From Rugosimonospora acidiphila (GTDB lineage: Bacteria; Actinomycetota; Actinomycetes; Mycobacteriales; Micromonosporaceae): 52,150 bases of DNA. Position 1 is the stretch's first letter. Every line of letters begins with the position of its first letter. Under the pieces are notes generated by a model that was not told the origin of the DNA, searched no databases, and saw only the letters and a list, made by a program, of their open reading frames with translations. The translations under genes were made by a program, and so were the position numbers. The stretch lies in assembly GCF_039543385.1 (NCBI RefSeq), contig NZ_BAABJQ010000048.1, forward strand, positions 1 to 52,150. Reading direction: 5' to 3'. Below are positions 15,358-24,253 of the stretch, in pieces.

Positions 15358-17010
15358 ATGAGCCGTCAGAGCGTTGCGAAGGCTCACCAGAAGATCCAGG
15401 AGCTGTCCTGGGAGCCGATCTACCACGAGCCGGTATCGCAGTACGGGACCGACTACACCTTCCAGAAGGCGCAGAAGAAGGACCCGCTCAAGCAGGTCCT
15501 GCGCTCCTACTTCCCGATGCAGGAGGAGAAGGACCACCGGGTCTACGGCGCGTCGGACGGCGCGATCCGCGGCAACATGTTCCGCCAGGTGCAGGAGCGC
15601 TGGCTGGAGTGGCAGAAGCTGTTCCTGAGCATCATCCCGCTGCCGGAGATCTCGGCCGCGCGGGCGATGCCGTTGCTGTTCCGCACGGTACCCAATCCCG
15701 AACTGCACAACGGCCAGGCGATCCAGATGATCGACGAGGTACGGCACTCGACGATCCAGCAGAACCTCAAGCGCCTGTACATGAACAACTACATCGACCC
15801 GGCCGGTTTCAACTCGAGCCTGCGCAACTTCCAGAACGACTACTGCGGCACGATCGGCCGGCAGTTCGCCGAGGGGTTCATCACCGGCGACGCGATCACC
15901 GCCGCGAGCATCTACCTGACCATCGTGGCCGAGACGGCGTTCACCAACACGCTGTTCGTGGCCATGCCGGCCGAGGCCGCCGCCAACGGCGACTACCTGC
16001 TGCCGACGGTGTTCCACTCGGTGCAGTCCGACGAGTCCCGGCACATCAGCAACGGGTACGCGACTCTGCTCATGGCGCTGTCCGACGAGAGCAACCACCA
16101 GTTGCTGGAGCGCGACCTGCGCTACGCATGGTGGAACAACCACCGGGTGGTGGACGCGGCGATCGGCACCTTCATCGAGTACGGCACCAAGGACCGGCGC
16201 AAGGACCGGGAGAGCTACGCCGAGATGTGGCGGCGGTGGATCTACGACGACTACTACCGCAGCTACCTGGTGCCGCTGGAGAAGTACGGCCTGGTGATCC
16301 CGCACGACCTCATCGAGGAGGCGTGGAACCAGATCTGGAACAAGGGCTACGTGCACGAGGTGGCGCAGTTCTTCTCCACCGGCTGGCTGGCCAACTACTG
16401 GCGGATCGACCCGATGACCGACAAGGATTTCGAGTGGTTCGAGTACAAGTACCCGGGTTGGTACGACAGGTACGGTAAGTGGTGGGAGAACTACAACCGG
16501 CTGTCCCGGCCCAACGGACACCACCCGATCGTGGCCGAGGACGTGGACTACCAGTACCCGCAGCGGTGCTGGACCTGCATGGTGCCCTGCCTGGTGCGGG
16601 AGGACATGGTCATCGACGAGGTAGACGGCCACGTGCGCACCTACTGCCACGAGGCCTGCCGGTGGACCGACACCGTGGCGTTCCGGCCGACCTATCAGGG
16701 CCGGTCCACCCCCAACATGGGTCAGCTCATCGGCGCCCGGGAGTGGGAGACGCTCTACCACGGCTGGAACTGGGCCGACGTGGTCACCGACATGGGATAC
16801 GTGCGCGACGACGGCAAGACCCTGGTCGCGCAGCCGCACCTGGACCTCGACCCGAAGAAGATGTGGACGCTGGACCACCTGCGCCGCATGCCGCCGCTAC
16901 AGAGCCCGAACGTCCTGCTCAACGAGATGTCGCCGGAAGAGCGCGCCGCGTACCACGCGAACTACGTGCGCGGCGGCCCGGCCGGGCGCTACGCCCGCAC
17001 CGAGGACTGA
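15358..17010 (+). CDS. prmA: Propane/acetone monooxygenase hydroxylase, large (alpha) subunit
   Basis: The 550-residue protein is a soluble diiron monooxygenase hydroxylase subunit. All six iron ligands of the family can be read in place: Glu97 (PLPEISA), Glu127 and His130 (IDEVRH), Glu192 (VAETAF), Glu226 and His229 (SDESRH). It activates O2 to hydroxylate small alkanes, ketones or phenols with help from PrmB, PrmC and PrmD. A C-terminal cysteine cluster (RCWTCMVPC, YCHEAC, about residues 402-440) matches the family. ATG 15358 is chosen over GTG 15352 for its GAGGAG spacing. Gene order is that of mimABCD/prmABCD. Propane, acetone or phenol are the known substrates; which applies here is not decidable. 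Confidence 0.95.
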   Translation: MSRQSVAKAHQKIQELSWEPIYHEPVSQYGTDYTFQKAQKKDPLKQVLRSYFPMQEEKDHRVYGASDGAIRGNMFRQVQERWLEWQKLFLSIIPLPEISAARAMPLLFRTVPNPELHNGQAIQMIDEVRHSTIQQNLKRLYMNNYIDPAGFNSSLRNFQNDYCGTIGRQFAEGFITGDAITAASIYLTIVAETAFTNTLFVAMPAEAAANGDYLLPTVFHSVQSDESRHISNGYATLLMALSDESNHQLLERDLRYAWWNNHRVVDAAIGTFIEYGTKDRRKDRESYAEMWRRWIYDDYYRSYLVPLEKYGLVIPHDLIEEAWNQIWNKGYVHEVAQFFSTGWLANYWRIDPMTDKDFEWFEYKYPGWYDRYGKWWENYNRLSRPNGHHPIVAEDVDYQYPQRCWTCMVPCLVREDMVIDEVDGHVRTYCHEACRWTDTVAFRPTYQGRSTPNMGQLIGAREWETLYHGWNWADVVTDMGYVRDDGKTLVAQPHLDLDPKKMWTLDHLRRMPPLQSPNVLLNEMSPEERAAYHANYVRGGPAGRYARTED

Positions 17011-17032
17011 GGGGCCCGGAGGCCGACCCGGG

Positions 17033-17065
17033 ACAGGGTCGCGGCCCGCGCGGTCGCGGCCCTGT
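17033..17065 (+). terminator. Intercistronic hairpin between prmA and prmB
   Basis: Left arm 17033-17046 and right arm 17052-17065 pair over 14 bp (two G-U pairs) around a CGCGC loop. It lies 22 nt after the prmA stop and inside the operon, so it is more likely a partial terminator or an mRNA-stability element than the operon end. Confidence 0.5.
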
Positions 17066-17112
17066 CGCACCCGGATACGCCGCGCGTGATCCGCGAGGGG
17101 AGCCAGTCAGCC

Positions 17113-18171
17113 ATGGCAGACAAGCATGTCGTGCGGTTCGAGCCGGTCGGCATCGAGATCGAGGTCGACGAGCGGCAGACGGTCCTGCGGGCCGCCGCCG
17201 AGCAGGGCATCATGCTCATGCACGGCTGCAAGGAGGGCCAGTGCGCCTCCTGCAAGTCGTTCGTCCTCGACGGTGACGACATCGAGCTGGACAGGTACTC
17301 CACCTTCGCGTTGCCCGACTACGAGAAGGAGGAGGGCTTCACCCTGCTCTGCCGGGCGCACGTCTACGAGGACGTGACGATCGAACTGCTCAACTACGAC
17401 GAGGAAATGATCCGCTCGGGGCTGCCGATCCAGCAGGCGGTGGCCGAGGTGGTCGCGATCCGGCCGGTCACCCATGACCTGCGTCACCTCGTGCTGCGGC
17501 TGGTCGAGCCCCGGGAGATCAAGTTCTTCCCCGGGCAGTACGTCGACATCGTCGTGCCCGGCTCGGCGGCCAGCCGCTCGTTCTCGATGGCCAACACGTC
17601 CAGCCGGGGCAGCGGCGAGCTGGAGTTCGTCATCAAGGTGTACCCGGACGGGCTGTTCTCGCACTTCCTGGACGCCCGGCTGGCCGTGGGCGACCGGCTG
17701 GAGCTGACCGGCCCGTTCGGCGTGTTCACCCTGCGCGACAGCGAGGCCGACCTGGTCTTCGTCGGCGGGGGCGCCGGGATGGCGCCGATCCTGTCCCTGC
17801 TGCGCTCGATGGCCGAGCGGGGCCTCCGCCGGCGCGCCACCTTCTACTACGGCGCGAGGACCCGGCGGGACCTGTGCTTCGAGGACGAACTGCGTGCCCT
17901 GGAACGGACGCTGCCCGGCTTCCGGTACGTGCCGGCGCTGTCCGAGCCGGCCGAGGGCGACGGTTGGACCGGCGAGACGGGCCTGATCACTGACGTGGTC
18001 AAGCGCCACGAGAGCGACCTGTCCCGCGCCCACGCGTACCTGTGCGGGCCACCGCCCATGGTGGAGGCGGCGATGCCGCTGCTGACCGCGCTCGGCGTGG
18101 CGGGCAAGCACATCTACTACGACAAGTTCACCACCACCGGTACGACAGAGGTTGGGGGACAGACCCGATGA
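17113..18171 (+). CDS. prmB: Propane monooxygenase reductase component
   Basis: The 352-residue flavoprotein passes electrons from NADH to the hydroxylase. A plant-type 2Fe-2S domain comes first, with ligands Cys39, Cys44, Cys47 and Cys80 (GCKEGQCASCK and TLLC). The FAD domain follows (RSFSMANTS, with the RxxSM-type FAD motif), then the NAD domain (FVGGGAGMAPILSLL, YLCGPPPMVEAA). I chose ATG 17113 because family proteins begin there and GGGGAG lies upstream; GTG 17086 is a weaker option. Its stop overlaps the prmC start. Confidence 0.95.
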   Translation: MADKHVVRFEPVGIEIEVDERQTVLRAAAEQGIMLMHGCKEGQCASCKSFVLDGDDIELDRYSTFALPDYEKEEGFTLLCRAHVYEDVTIELLNYDEEMIRSGLPIQQAVAEVVAIRPVTHDLRHLVLRLVEPREIKFFPGQYVDIVVPGSAASRSFSMANTSSRGSGELEFVIKVYPDGLFSHFLDARLAVGDRLELTGPFGVFTLRDSEADLVFVGGGAGMAPILSLLRSMAERGLRRRATFYYGARTRRDLCFEDELRALERTLPGFRYVPALSEPAEGDGWTGETGLITDVVKRHESDLSRAHAYLCGPPPMVEAAMPLLTALGVAGKHIYYDKFTTTGTTEVGGQTR

Positions 18172-19355
18172 CAACCGCGCAAGAGCAGAGCGTGCCGAAG
18201 CAACGCAGCCTGCCGCAGCCCGTCTTCACCGACGCCGAGGCCGGGGCCAAGGAGTTCCCGGACTCGACCTCGCGCCGGTTCAACTACTTCACCCCGGCCA
18301 AGCGCAAGCAGACCCACTACGAGGATGTGACGGTCGAGGTCCAGCCCGATCCGCGGCACTACCTCGCCCAGGGCTGGCTGTACGGGTTCGCCGACGGCCG
18401 GGGCGGCTACCCGCTGGACTGGACGGCCTGCAAGGCCTGGGGATCGGACCGCCCGGAGCCCAAGCGCTTCCCGGGCTCCGGCGGCCGGGGCTACGACTGG
18501 CCGGCGCACGGCTGGCACGAGTTCCGCGACCCCAACGAGGAGTGGGAGCTCAGCCTGTACCGGTACAACTCCAACGTCGTCCGGCAGGTGACCCAGAACG
18601 TCGAGAACGCCCGGCAGGCCAAGGCGTTCGAGCAGTGGAACCCGAACTGGGTGCGCTTTGTGGAGCGCAACGTCGGCGCCTGGATGCACGTCGACCACGG
18701 GCTTGGCCTGTACCTGTTCGCCAACGCCAACCGCCGCGCGCCCACCAACATGCACAACAACGCGATCTCGGTCAACAGCATGCACCGCATCCGCGCCGCC
18801 CAGGACCTCGCCCTGTACAACCTGACGCTGTCGGAGGAGATCGACGGCTTCGACGGCGTGGCGCACCTCGACGCCTGGAACAACGACCCGATCTGGCAGG
18901 GGGTCCGCGACGCGGCCGAGGGGCTGACCGCCACCGACGACTGGTGCGAGGCCATCTTCGCCGCGAACGTGGTGTTCGAGCCGCTGGTCGGCGAGCTGTT
19001 CCGCAGCCACCTGGTGCAGCACTCGGCGCCCCGCAACGGCGACTTCGTCACGCCGACCATCATCGGCGCGGAAGAGTACGACTACGCCGAGCGGGACCTG
19101 CGCTACACCACGGCGATGTTCGAGCTGCTGACCCGGGACCGCGAGTTTGCCGACCACAACAAGGCGCTGATGGCGGGCTGGCTGTCGGCCTGGATACCGC
19201 GCTGTATCGCCGCGGCGCGCAAGCTCCAGCCGCTGTGGTCGCAGCCGGACGCCAAGCCGCCGCGCTTCGAGGACGCGCTGGACGCGGCCAAGAGCAGGCT
19301 GGCGGGCGTCCTGTCCGACCTGGAGCTGACGACACCGAAGGAGCTTTCGCAGTGA
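18168..19355 (+). CDS. prmC: Propane monooxygenase hydroxylase, small (beta) subunit
   Basis: The 395-residue protein is the structural beta subunit of the hydroxylase. It resembles the large subunit's fold but has no diiron ligand set. Family stretches visible include SRRFNYFTPAKRKQTHYEDVT near the start, WMHVDHGLGLYLFANANR in the middle, and EEYDYAERDLRYTTAMFELL near the end. ATG 18168 overlaps the prmB stop by 4 bp, giving translational coupling that would help keep subunit stoichiometry; GGGGGAC precedes it. Confidence 0.94.
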   Translation: MTTAQEQSVPKQRSLPQPVFTDAEAGAKEFPDSTSRRFNYFTPAKRKQTHYEDVTVEVQPDPRHYLAQGWLYGFADGRGGYPLDWTACKAWGSDRPEPKRFPGSGGRGYDWPAHGWHEFRDPNEEWELSLYRYNSNVVRQVTQNVENARQAKAFEQWNPNWVRFVERNVGAWMHVDHGLGLYLFANANRRAPTNMHNNAISVNSMHRIRAAQDLALYNLTLSEEIDGFDGVAHLDAWNNDPIWQGVRDAAEGLTATDDWCEAIFAANVVFEPLVGELFRSHLVQHSAPRNGDFVTPTIIGAEEYDYAERDLRYTTAMFELLTRDREFADHNKALMAGWLSAWIPRCIAAARKLQPLWSQPDAKPPRFEDALDAAKSRLAGVLSDLELTTPKELSQ

Positions 19356-19720
19356 CCACGTTCACGATCGCCGAGAGTCCGTTCAAGTCGGACAACACGG
19401 CGTCCAACCGGTGCGGCTTCACCCTGATGAACAACCAGGTCGGCGTCGTGGTCGCCGACGTCATGCGCGACAAGCCGAATGTGACCGTGCTGCCGCTTCC
19501 GTCGATGATCCGGGTCGACGCGATCGGCCGGATGGACATCGTCTACGACGAGATCTCCGAGGCGCTGGGCGAGGAGCCCGGCTACTTCGACGCCGCGGAG
19601 TTCGAGGAGAACATGTCGACCCACTACGGCCGCATGATCCACGAAGACGACCGGACCATCATGTTCGCCAATCCGGAGGACGCGGCCGAGTACCTCGGAT
19701 TCGACCTGACGGCGGGGTAA
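19352..19720 (+). CDS. prmD: Propane monooxygenase coupling (effector) protein
   Basis: The 122-residue protein belongs to the MmoB/DmpM effector family. These cofactorless proteins bind the hydroxylase and tune its reactivity. The characteristic core is visible (NNQVGVVVADVMRDKPNVTV, followed by LPSMIRVDAIGRMDI). GTG 19352 overlaps the prmC stop and has AAGGAG 8 nt upstream. The tail with HYGRMIHEDDRTIMFANPED is typical of the mim/prm subgroup. Confidence 0.94.
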   Translation: MTTFTIAESPFKSDNTASNRCGFTLMNNQVGVVVADVMRDKPNVTVLPLPSMIRVDAIGRMDIVYDEISEALGEEPGYFDAAEFEENMSTHYGRMIHEDDRTIMFANPEDAAEYLGFDLTAG

Positions 19721-19730
19721 GGGAGGACCA

Positions 19731-20780
19731 GTGTACGAGAAGGACGGCGAGAAGTACTTCGTGGTCGACAGCCACATGCACTACTGGAACGCGGCCCCGG
19801 ACAACTGGGTGCCCGGCGCCGAGCAGTACGCCAAGGGCTGGATCGAGTGCTTCCACGCGTACCAGGCGCTCGGGCCCGCCGAGACGCACTGGCCGATCGA
19901 GAAGTTCCAGAAGTACACCGAGGACGACCTCATGCGCGACGTGTTCGACGAGGGACACGTGGACGTGGCGGTCTTCCAGCCGACGTACCTCAAGGAGTGG
20001 TACCGGGAGGGCTTCAACACCACCGAGCGGAATGCCGCGCTGGGCGAGAAGTACCCGGGCAGGTTCATCGCCAACACGCGGTGGGATCCGCGCGAGGGCG
20101 ACGACGGGCTCAGGGCGCTGGCGGCCAACGTGGAGCGCCATGGTTCCAAGGGAGTCAAGCTCTACACCGCCGAGTGGCGGGACGGCTCCCGGGGCTGGAC
20201 CCTGAAGGACCCCGAGGCGTACCGGTACCTGGACGCCTGCCGGGAGTTGGGCGTCACGAACATCCACGTACACAAGGGCCCGACCATCTGGCCGCTGGAC
20301 AAGGACGCCTTCGATGTGTCCGATGTGGACCACGCGGCGACCGATTTCCCGGAGCTGAACTTCATCGTCGAGCACGTGGGCCTGCCGCGCATCGAGGACT
20401 TCTGCTTCATGGCCACCCAGGAGCCCAACGTGTACGCGGGCCTGTCCGTGGTGATCGGCGGCCTCATGCACGCCCGGCCGAAGTTCTTCGCGAAGGTCAT
20501 GGGAGAGCTGCTGTTCTGGGTCGGCGAGGACAAGATGACCTTCGGCAGCGACTACGGGATCTGGGAACCCAAGTGGCAGATCGAGGGCTTCGTCGACTGG
20601 GACTACCCGAGCGACGAGTTCTCCGACTATCCGAGGGTCACCACGGCCACCAAGAAGAAGATCCTCGGCCTGAACGCGGCCCGGCTGTACGGCATCGAGG
20701 TACCGGCGGAGTGCCGGCTGGACGCCGGCGCCGGCGTGCCGGCTCAGCGCGACGCCGCCGCGCTGGTCGACCAGGCATGA
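19731..20780 (+). CDS. Amidohydrolase family protein of the monooxygenase operon
   Basis: The 349-residue protein is an amidohydrolase-2 type TIM-barrel enzyme. Visible metal-site elements are DSHMHYW (strand 1 HxH), NIHVHKG, a His in VEHVGLP and the strand-8 Asp in FGSDYG. The same gene occupies this place in mycobacterial mim operons. Its reaction is unknown; a decarboxylase or hydrolase acting on a downstream metabolite is possible. GTG 19731 follows GGGAGG. It overlaps the next gene by 4 bp. Confidence 0.88.
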   Translation: MYEKDGEKYFVVDSHMHYWNAAPDNWVPGAEQYAKGWIECFHAYQALGPAETHWPIEKFQKYTEDDLMRDVFDEGHVDVAVFQPTYLKEWYREGFNTTERNAALGEKYPGRFIANTRWDPREGDDGLRALAANVERHGSKGVKLYTAEWRDGSRGWTLKDPEAYRYLDACRELGVTNIHVHKGPTIWPLDKDAFDVSDVDHAATDFPELNFIVEHVGLPRIEDFCFMATQEPNVYAGLSVVIGGLMHARPKFFAKVMGELLFWVGEDKMTFGSDYGIWEPKWQIEGFVDWDYPSDEFSDYPRVTTATKKKILGLNAARLYGIEVPAECRLDAGAGVPAQRDAAALVDQA

Positions 20781-21475
20781 CAACTGTGGCAATGGTGCTC
20801 GCCGCCCTGGAGACGGTGCGCGATCCGGAGCTGGACGAGCCCATCACGGCGCTCGGCTTCGTTCGGGCGTGCACCGTCTCCGCGGACGGCGACGCGAGCG
20901 TGCGGCTGCGGCTGCCCACCTACTTCTGCGCGCCCAACTTCGCCTTCCTCATGGTGGCCGACGCGTACGACGCGGTCTGCGCCGTGGAAGGGGTACGCCG
21001 CACCGAGGTGGTGCTGGAGGACCACTTCGCCGCCGATGCCATCAACGGCGGGGTGGCCGCGCGGGCCGGGTTCGCCCGGTCGTTTGAGGGTCAGGCCCGG
21101 GGGGAACTCGACGAGCTACGCGCCGGCTTCCTGCGCAAGGCGGTGCTCGCCGGCACCGACCAGGTGTGCCGGCCGCTGGTCCGGGCCGGGTCGACGCCGG
21201 AGCGGCTGGCCGAGCTGACTCTCGGCGAGGCACCCGCCGGCCGCGCGCTCGACCGGCTGCGCCGCCGCCGCGCCGAGCTTGGCCTGCCGGCCGGCGACGA
21301 CGCGCCGCTGCTGATCGAGCCGGCCACCGGGCTACCGGTCGGGGCCGGCCAGGTGCCGCTGCACCTGCGCCGGGCGCACACCACCCGGGTCGGCGTCGAG
21401 GCGAACACCGGCATCTGCCGGGGCATGCTCCGGCACAGGTACGCCGACCGAGGGCAAGGCGAGGAGGAGCTATGA
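20777..21475 (+). CDS. DUF59/MIP18-family Fe-S assembly-like protein
   Basis: The 232-residue protein starts with a DUF59 domain (about residues 5-90), with the family motif VRDPELDEPITALGFV and a cysteine in TYFCAPNF. Members such as PaaD and SufT assist iron-sulfur or other metal-centre assembly, often in oxygenase operons. The C-terminal half, rich in Arg and Ala, has no domain I recognise. Stop-start overlaps on both sides (20777 and 21472) place it firmly in the operon. Plausible clients are the PrmB 2Fe-2S cluster or the PrmA diiron site; this is inference. Confidence 0.8.
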   Translation: MTTVAMVLAALETVRDPELDEPITALGFVRACTVSADGDASVRLRLPTYFCAPNFAFLMVADAYDAVCAVEGVRRTEVVLEDHFAADAINGGVAARAGFARSFEGQARGELDELRAGFLRKAVLAGTDQVCRPLVRAGSTPERLAELTLGEAPAGRALDRLRRRRAELGLPAGDDAPLLIEPATGLPVGAGQVPLHLRRAHTTRVGVEANTGICRGMLRHRYADRGQGEEEL

Positions 21476-22497
21476 GGGCAGTCCGGCTGCACGGGTACCA
21501 CCAGCAACCGGTGGTGGAGCAGGTGCCGGAGCCGACCGCCACCGGGCCACTCGACGTGGTGGTGAAGGTCGGCGGTGCCGGGGTGTGCCGCACCGACCTG
21601 CACATCGTCGAGGGCCAGTGGGAGGCCGCGATGCACCCACCGCTGCCGTACACGATCGGGCACGAGAACGCCGGCTGGGTACACGAGGTCGGGCCGGCCG
21701 TCACCAACGTCGCGGTCGGCGACACGGTCATCCTGCACCCCACCCCGACCTGCGGGCTGTGCCGGGCCTGCCGGGCCGGGCAGGACATGCACTGCGTCAA
21801 CAGCTCGTTCCCGGGGCTGTCCGGCGACGGCGGGATGGCCGAGTACCTGCTCACGTCGGCCCGGGCCTGCGTCCGGCTCGACCCGCAGACCCGCCCGCAG
21901 GACGTGGCCGCGCTGGCCGACGCCGGCATCACCGCCTACCACGCGGTGCGCAAGGCCGTCCCGCTGCTCTATCCGGGGACCACCTGCGTGCTCATCGGCG
22001 CGGGCGGGCTCGGACACATCGGCATCCAGTGCCTGGCCGCGCTGACCGCGACCACCATCGTCGTGGTGGACCGCAACGCCGAGGCGCTCAAGCTCGCCGC
22101 GCGGCTGGGCGCGCACCACACGGTGCTGGCCGATGGCGGGCAGCTCGACGCCGTCCTGTCGCTCACCGGTGGCGCCGGCGCCGAGGTGGTCCTCGACTTC
22201 GTCGCCGAGCAGGGCGCCGAGCAGGACGGGTTCGCGATGACCGCCCGGGCCGGCTCCTACTTCGTGATCGGGTACGGCGGCACGGTACACATCCCGACGC
22301 TGGACATCATCTCCACCGAGCGCAACGTGGTCGGCAACATCGTCGGCACCTACACCGAGCTCGCCGAGCTCATGGTCCTGGCCCAGGCCGGGAAGGTCAC
22401 CCTGCACACCAGGACCTACCCGCTGGACGCCGCCCTCGACGCGCTCGCCGATCTGGACGCCGGACGGGTGCGCGGCCGCGCCATCCTCGTCCCCTGA
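21472..22497 (+). CDS. Zinc-dependent alcohol dehydrogenase
   Basis: The 341-residue medium-chain dehydrogenase has catalytic-zinc ligands Cys39 (GVCRTDLH) and His64-Glu65 (GHENAG), and structural-zinc cysteines 94, 97, 100 and 108. The NAD(P)-binding motif GAGGLGHIG lies near residue 170. In a propane monooxygenase operon it would oxidise 2-propanol or 1-propanol, or acetol if acetone is the substrate. GAGGAGGAG precedes the ATG, which overlaps the DUF59 stop. Confidence 0.93.
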   Translation: MRAVRLHGYHQQPVVEQVPEPTATGPLDVVVKVGGAGVCRTDLHIVEGQWEAAMHPPLPYTIGHENAGWVHEVGPAVTNVAVGDTVILHPTPTCGLCRACRAGQDMHCVNSSFPGLSGDGGMAEYLLTSARACVRLDPQTRPQDVAALADAGITAYHAVRKAVPLLYPGTTCVLIGAGGLGHIGIQCLAALTATTIVVVDRNAEALKLAARLGAHHTVLADGGQLDAVLSLTGGAGAEVVLDFVAEQGAEQDGFAMTARAGSYFVIGYGGTVHIPTLDIISTERNVVGNIVGTYTELAELMVLAQAGKVTLHTRTYPLDAALDALADLDAGRVRGRAILVP

Positions 22498-22557
22498 TCG
22501 CGCGGTCCTGCGCGGTTCCGTAGTCCCCGCTGACACCCAACCTCGTGAGGAGTCCCG

Positions 22558-24249
22558 ATGGCCAAGGAACTACGTTTCGGAGCGCAGGCCCGCGGCCTGC
22601 TGATGGCCGGTGTCGACCAGCTGGCCGAGGCGGTCAAGTCGACGCTCGGCCCCAAGGGGCGCAACGTCGTCCTAGAGAAGATCACCGGGTCGCCGGTGGT
22701 CACCAACGACGGCGTGACCATCGCCCGGGAGATCTATCTCAGGAACCAGTTCGAGAACATGGGCGCCCAGCTGGTCAAGGAAGCCGCCATCAAGACCAAC
22801 GACATCGTCGGCGACGGCACCACCACGGCCACCGTGATCGCCCAGGCGATCGTGCGTGAGGGCATGGCGGCGATCGACTCCGGGGCCAACCCGGTGCTGG
22901 TCAAGCGGGGCATCGACCTGGCCGTCGCCCGGCTGGTCGAGCACCTGCGCCAGGTGGCGCACCCGGTCGTGACCGAGGAGGACTACGCCCGGGTGGCGGC
23001 CATCTCCGCCAACGACGACGACACGGTCGGCACGGTGATCGCCAGGGCGCTGTACACGGTGGGCGACGGCGGCGTCGTGACGGTGGAGGAGTCGGCCGCG
23101 CACGGGATGAGCGTCGACTTCGTGGAGGGCTTCCAGTTCGACAACGGGTACCTGTCGCCCTACCTGGTGACCAACCCGGCCACCCTCGAGGCGGTGGTGG
23201 ACGACCCGTACATCCTGATGTGCAGCGAGAAGATCACCAAAGTGCAGCAGCTGATGCCGCTGCTCGACAAGATCATGAGGGCCCCCCGGCCACTGGTCAT
23301 CATCGCCGAGAACGTCGAAGGCACCGCCCTGAGCATGCTGGTACACAACCACGTCAACCGCACCTTCCAGTGCGTCGCCGTGCGCGCGCCCGGCTTCGGC
23401 GACCGCCGGCTGCACAAGCTGGAGGACATCGCCGCGCTGGTCGGCGGGGCGGTGTACAGCCGGCAGTGCGGCTTCACCCTGGAGACGATGACCATCGACC
23501 AGCTCGGCCGGGCCGACCAGGTGCGGGTCACCGCCGACCGCACCGCCATCGTCGGCGGCGCCGGCTCCTCCGACGGCGTGCTGTTCCGCCTCGACCAGCT
23601 GCGCGCCGAGCTGGGCCGGGCCACCTTCGGCGTGGACGAGGACGTGCTGACCGAGCGGATCGGCTCGCTGTCCGGCAGGGTGGCGGTCATCCGGGTCGGC
23701 GCGCCCACCGACGCCGAGCTCAAGGAGCTGCAGCACCGGGTCGAGGACGCGCTGTCCGCCACCCGGGCCGCGATGGCCGAGGGCATCGTCGCCGGTGGCG
23801 GCGCGGCGCTGCTGCACGCCGAGGGTGCGCTGTCCGACCTGCAGGTCAAGGACGACAACGCGGTGGGCGTCGAGATCGTGCGGCGGGTGCTGACCGAGCC
23901 GGCGTACCTGATCGCCACCAACGCCGGGTACTCCGGGCAGGAGGTCGTCGCCCAGATCGTCGGGCGCGGCCCGGACGACGGTTTCGACGCCCTGCAGGGT
24001 CGCTACGGCAACATGATCGAGATGGGCATCGTCGACCCGCTGCGGGTGGCCCGCTCGGCGCTGCAGAACGGCGCCTCCGTGGCGGGGCTGCTGCTCACCA
24101 CGAACACCCTGATCGCCGAGGAGCAGACGCCGTGGGGTGGCAGCCCGGCGCTGATGACCGAGTACGGCGCGCTCGACGAGGGGCTGCACCAGCCCTCGCC
24201 CGACTCCAGCACGCCACAGTCGCTCGGGCTCGGCCCGTCGATCGGCTGA
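22558..24249 (+). CDS. groEL: GroEL-type chaperonin dedicated to the monooxygenase
   Basis: The 563-residue protein is a group I chaperonin homologue with the ATPase residues kept: NDGVTIARE, GDGTTTATVIAQAI, and the hydrolysis Asp in VEDALSATRAA. It differs from housekeeping GroEL in its tail, which ends PQSLGLGPSIG and lacks Gly-Gly-Met repeats, and no groES is adjacent. In mycobacteria the equivalent MimG is needed for folding of the diiron hydroxylase. Its place at the end of the operon, after the alcohol dehydrogenase, is the same. A 60-nt gap and a GAGGAG site precede it. Confidence 0.92.
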   Translation: MAKELRFGAQARGLLMAGVDQLAEAVKSTLGPKGRNVVLEKITGSPVVTNDGVTIAREIYLRNQFENMGAQLVKEAAIKTNDIVGDGTTTATVIAQAIVREGMAAIDSGANPVLVKRGIDLAVARLVEHLRQVAHPVVTEEDYARVAAISANDDDTVGTVIARALYTVGDGGVVTVEESAAHGMSVDFVEGFQFDNGYLSPYLVTNPATLEAVVDDPYILMCSEKITKVQQLMPLLDKIMRAPRPLVIIAENVEGTALSMLVHNHVNRTFQCVAVRAPGFGDRRLHKLEDIAALVGGAVYSRQCGFTLETMTIDQLGRADQVRVTADRTAIVGGAGSSDGVLFRLDQLRAELGRATFGVDEDVLTERIGSLSGRVAVIRVGAPTDAELKELQHRVEDALSATRAAMAEGIVAGGGAALLHAEGALSDLQVKDDNAVGVEIVRRVLTEPAYLIATNAGYSGQEVVAQIVGRGPDDGFDALQGRYGNMIEMGIVDPLRVARSALQNGASVAGLLLTTNTLIAEEQTPWGGSPALMTEYGALDEGLHQPSPDSSTPQSLGLGPSIG

Positions 24250-24253
24250 GGGC

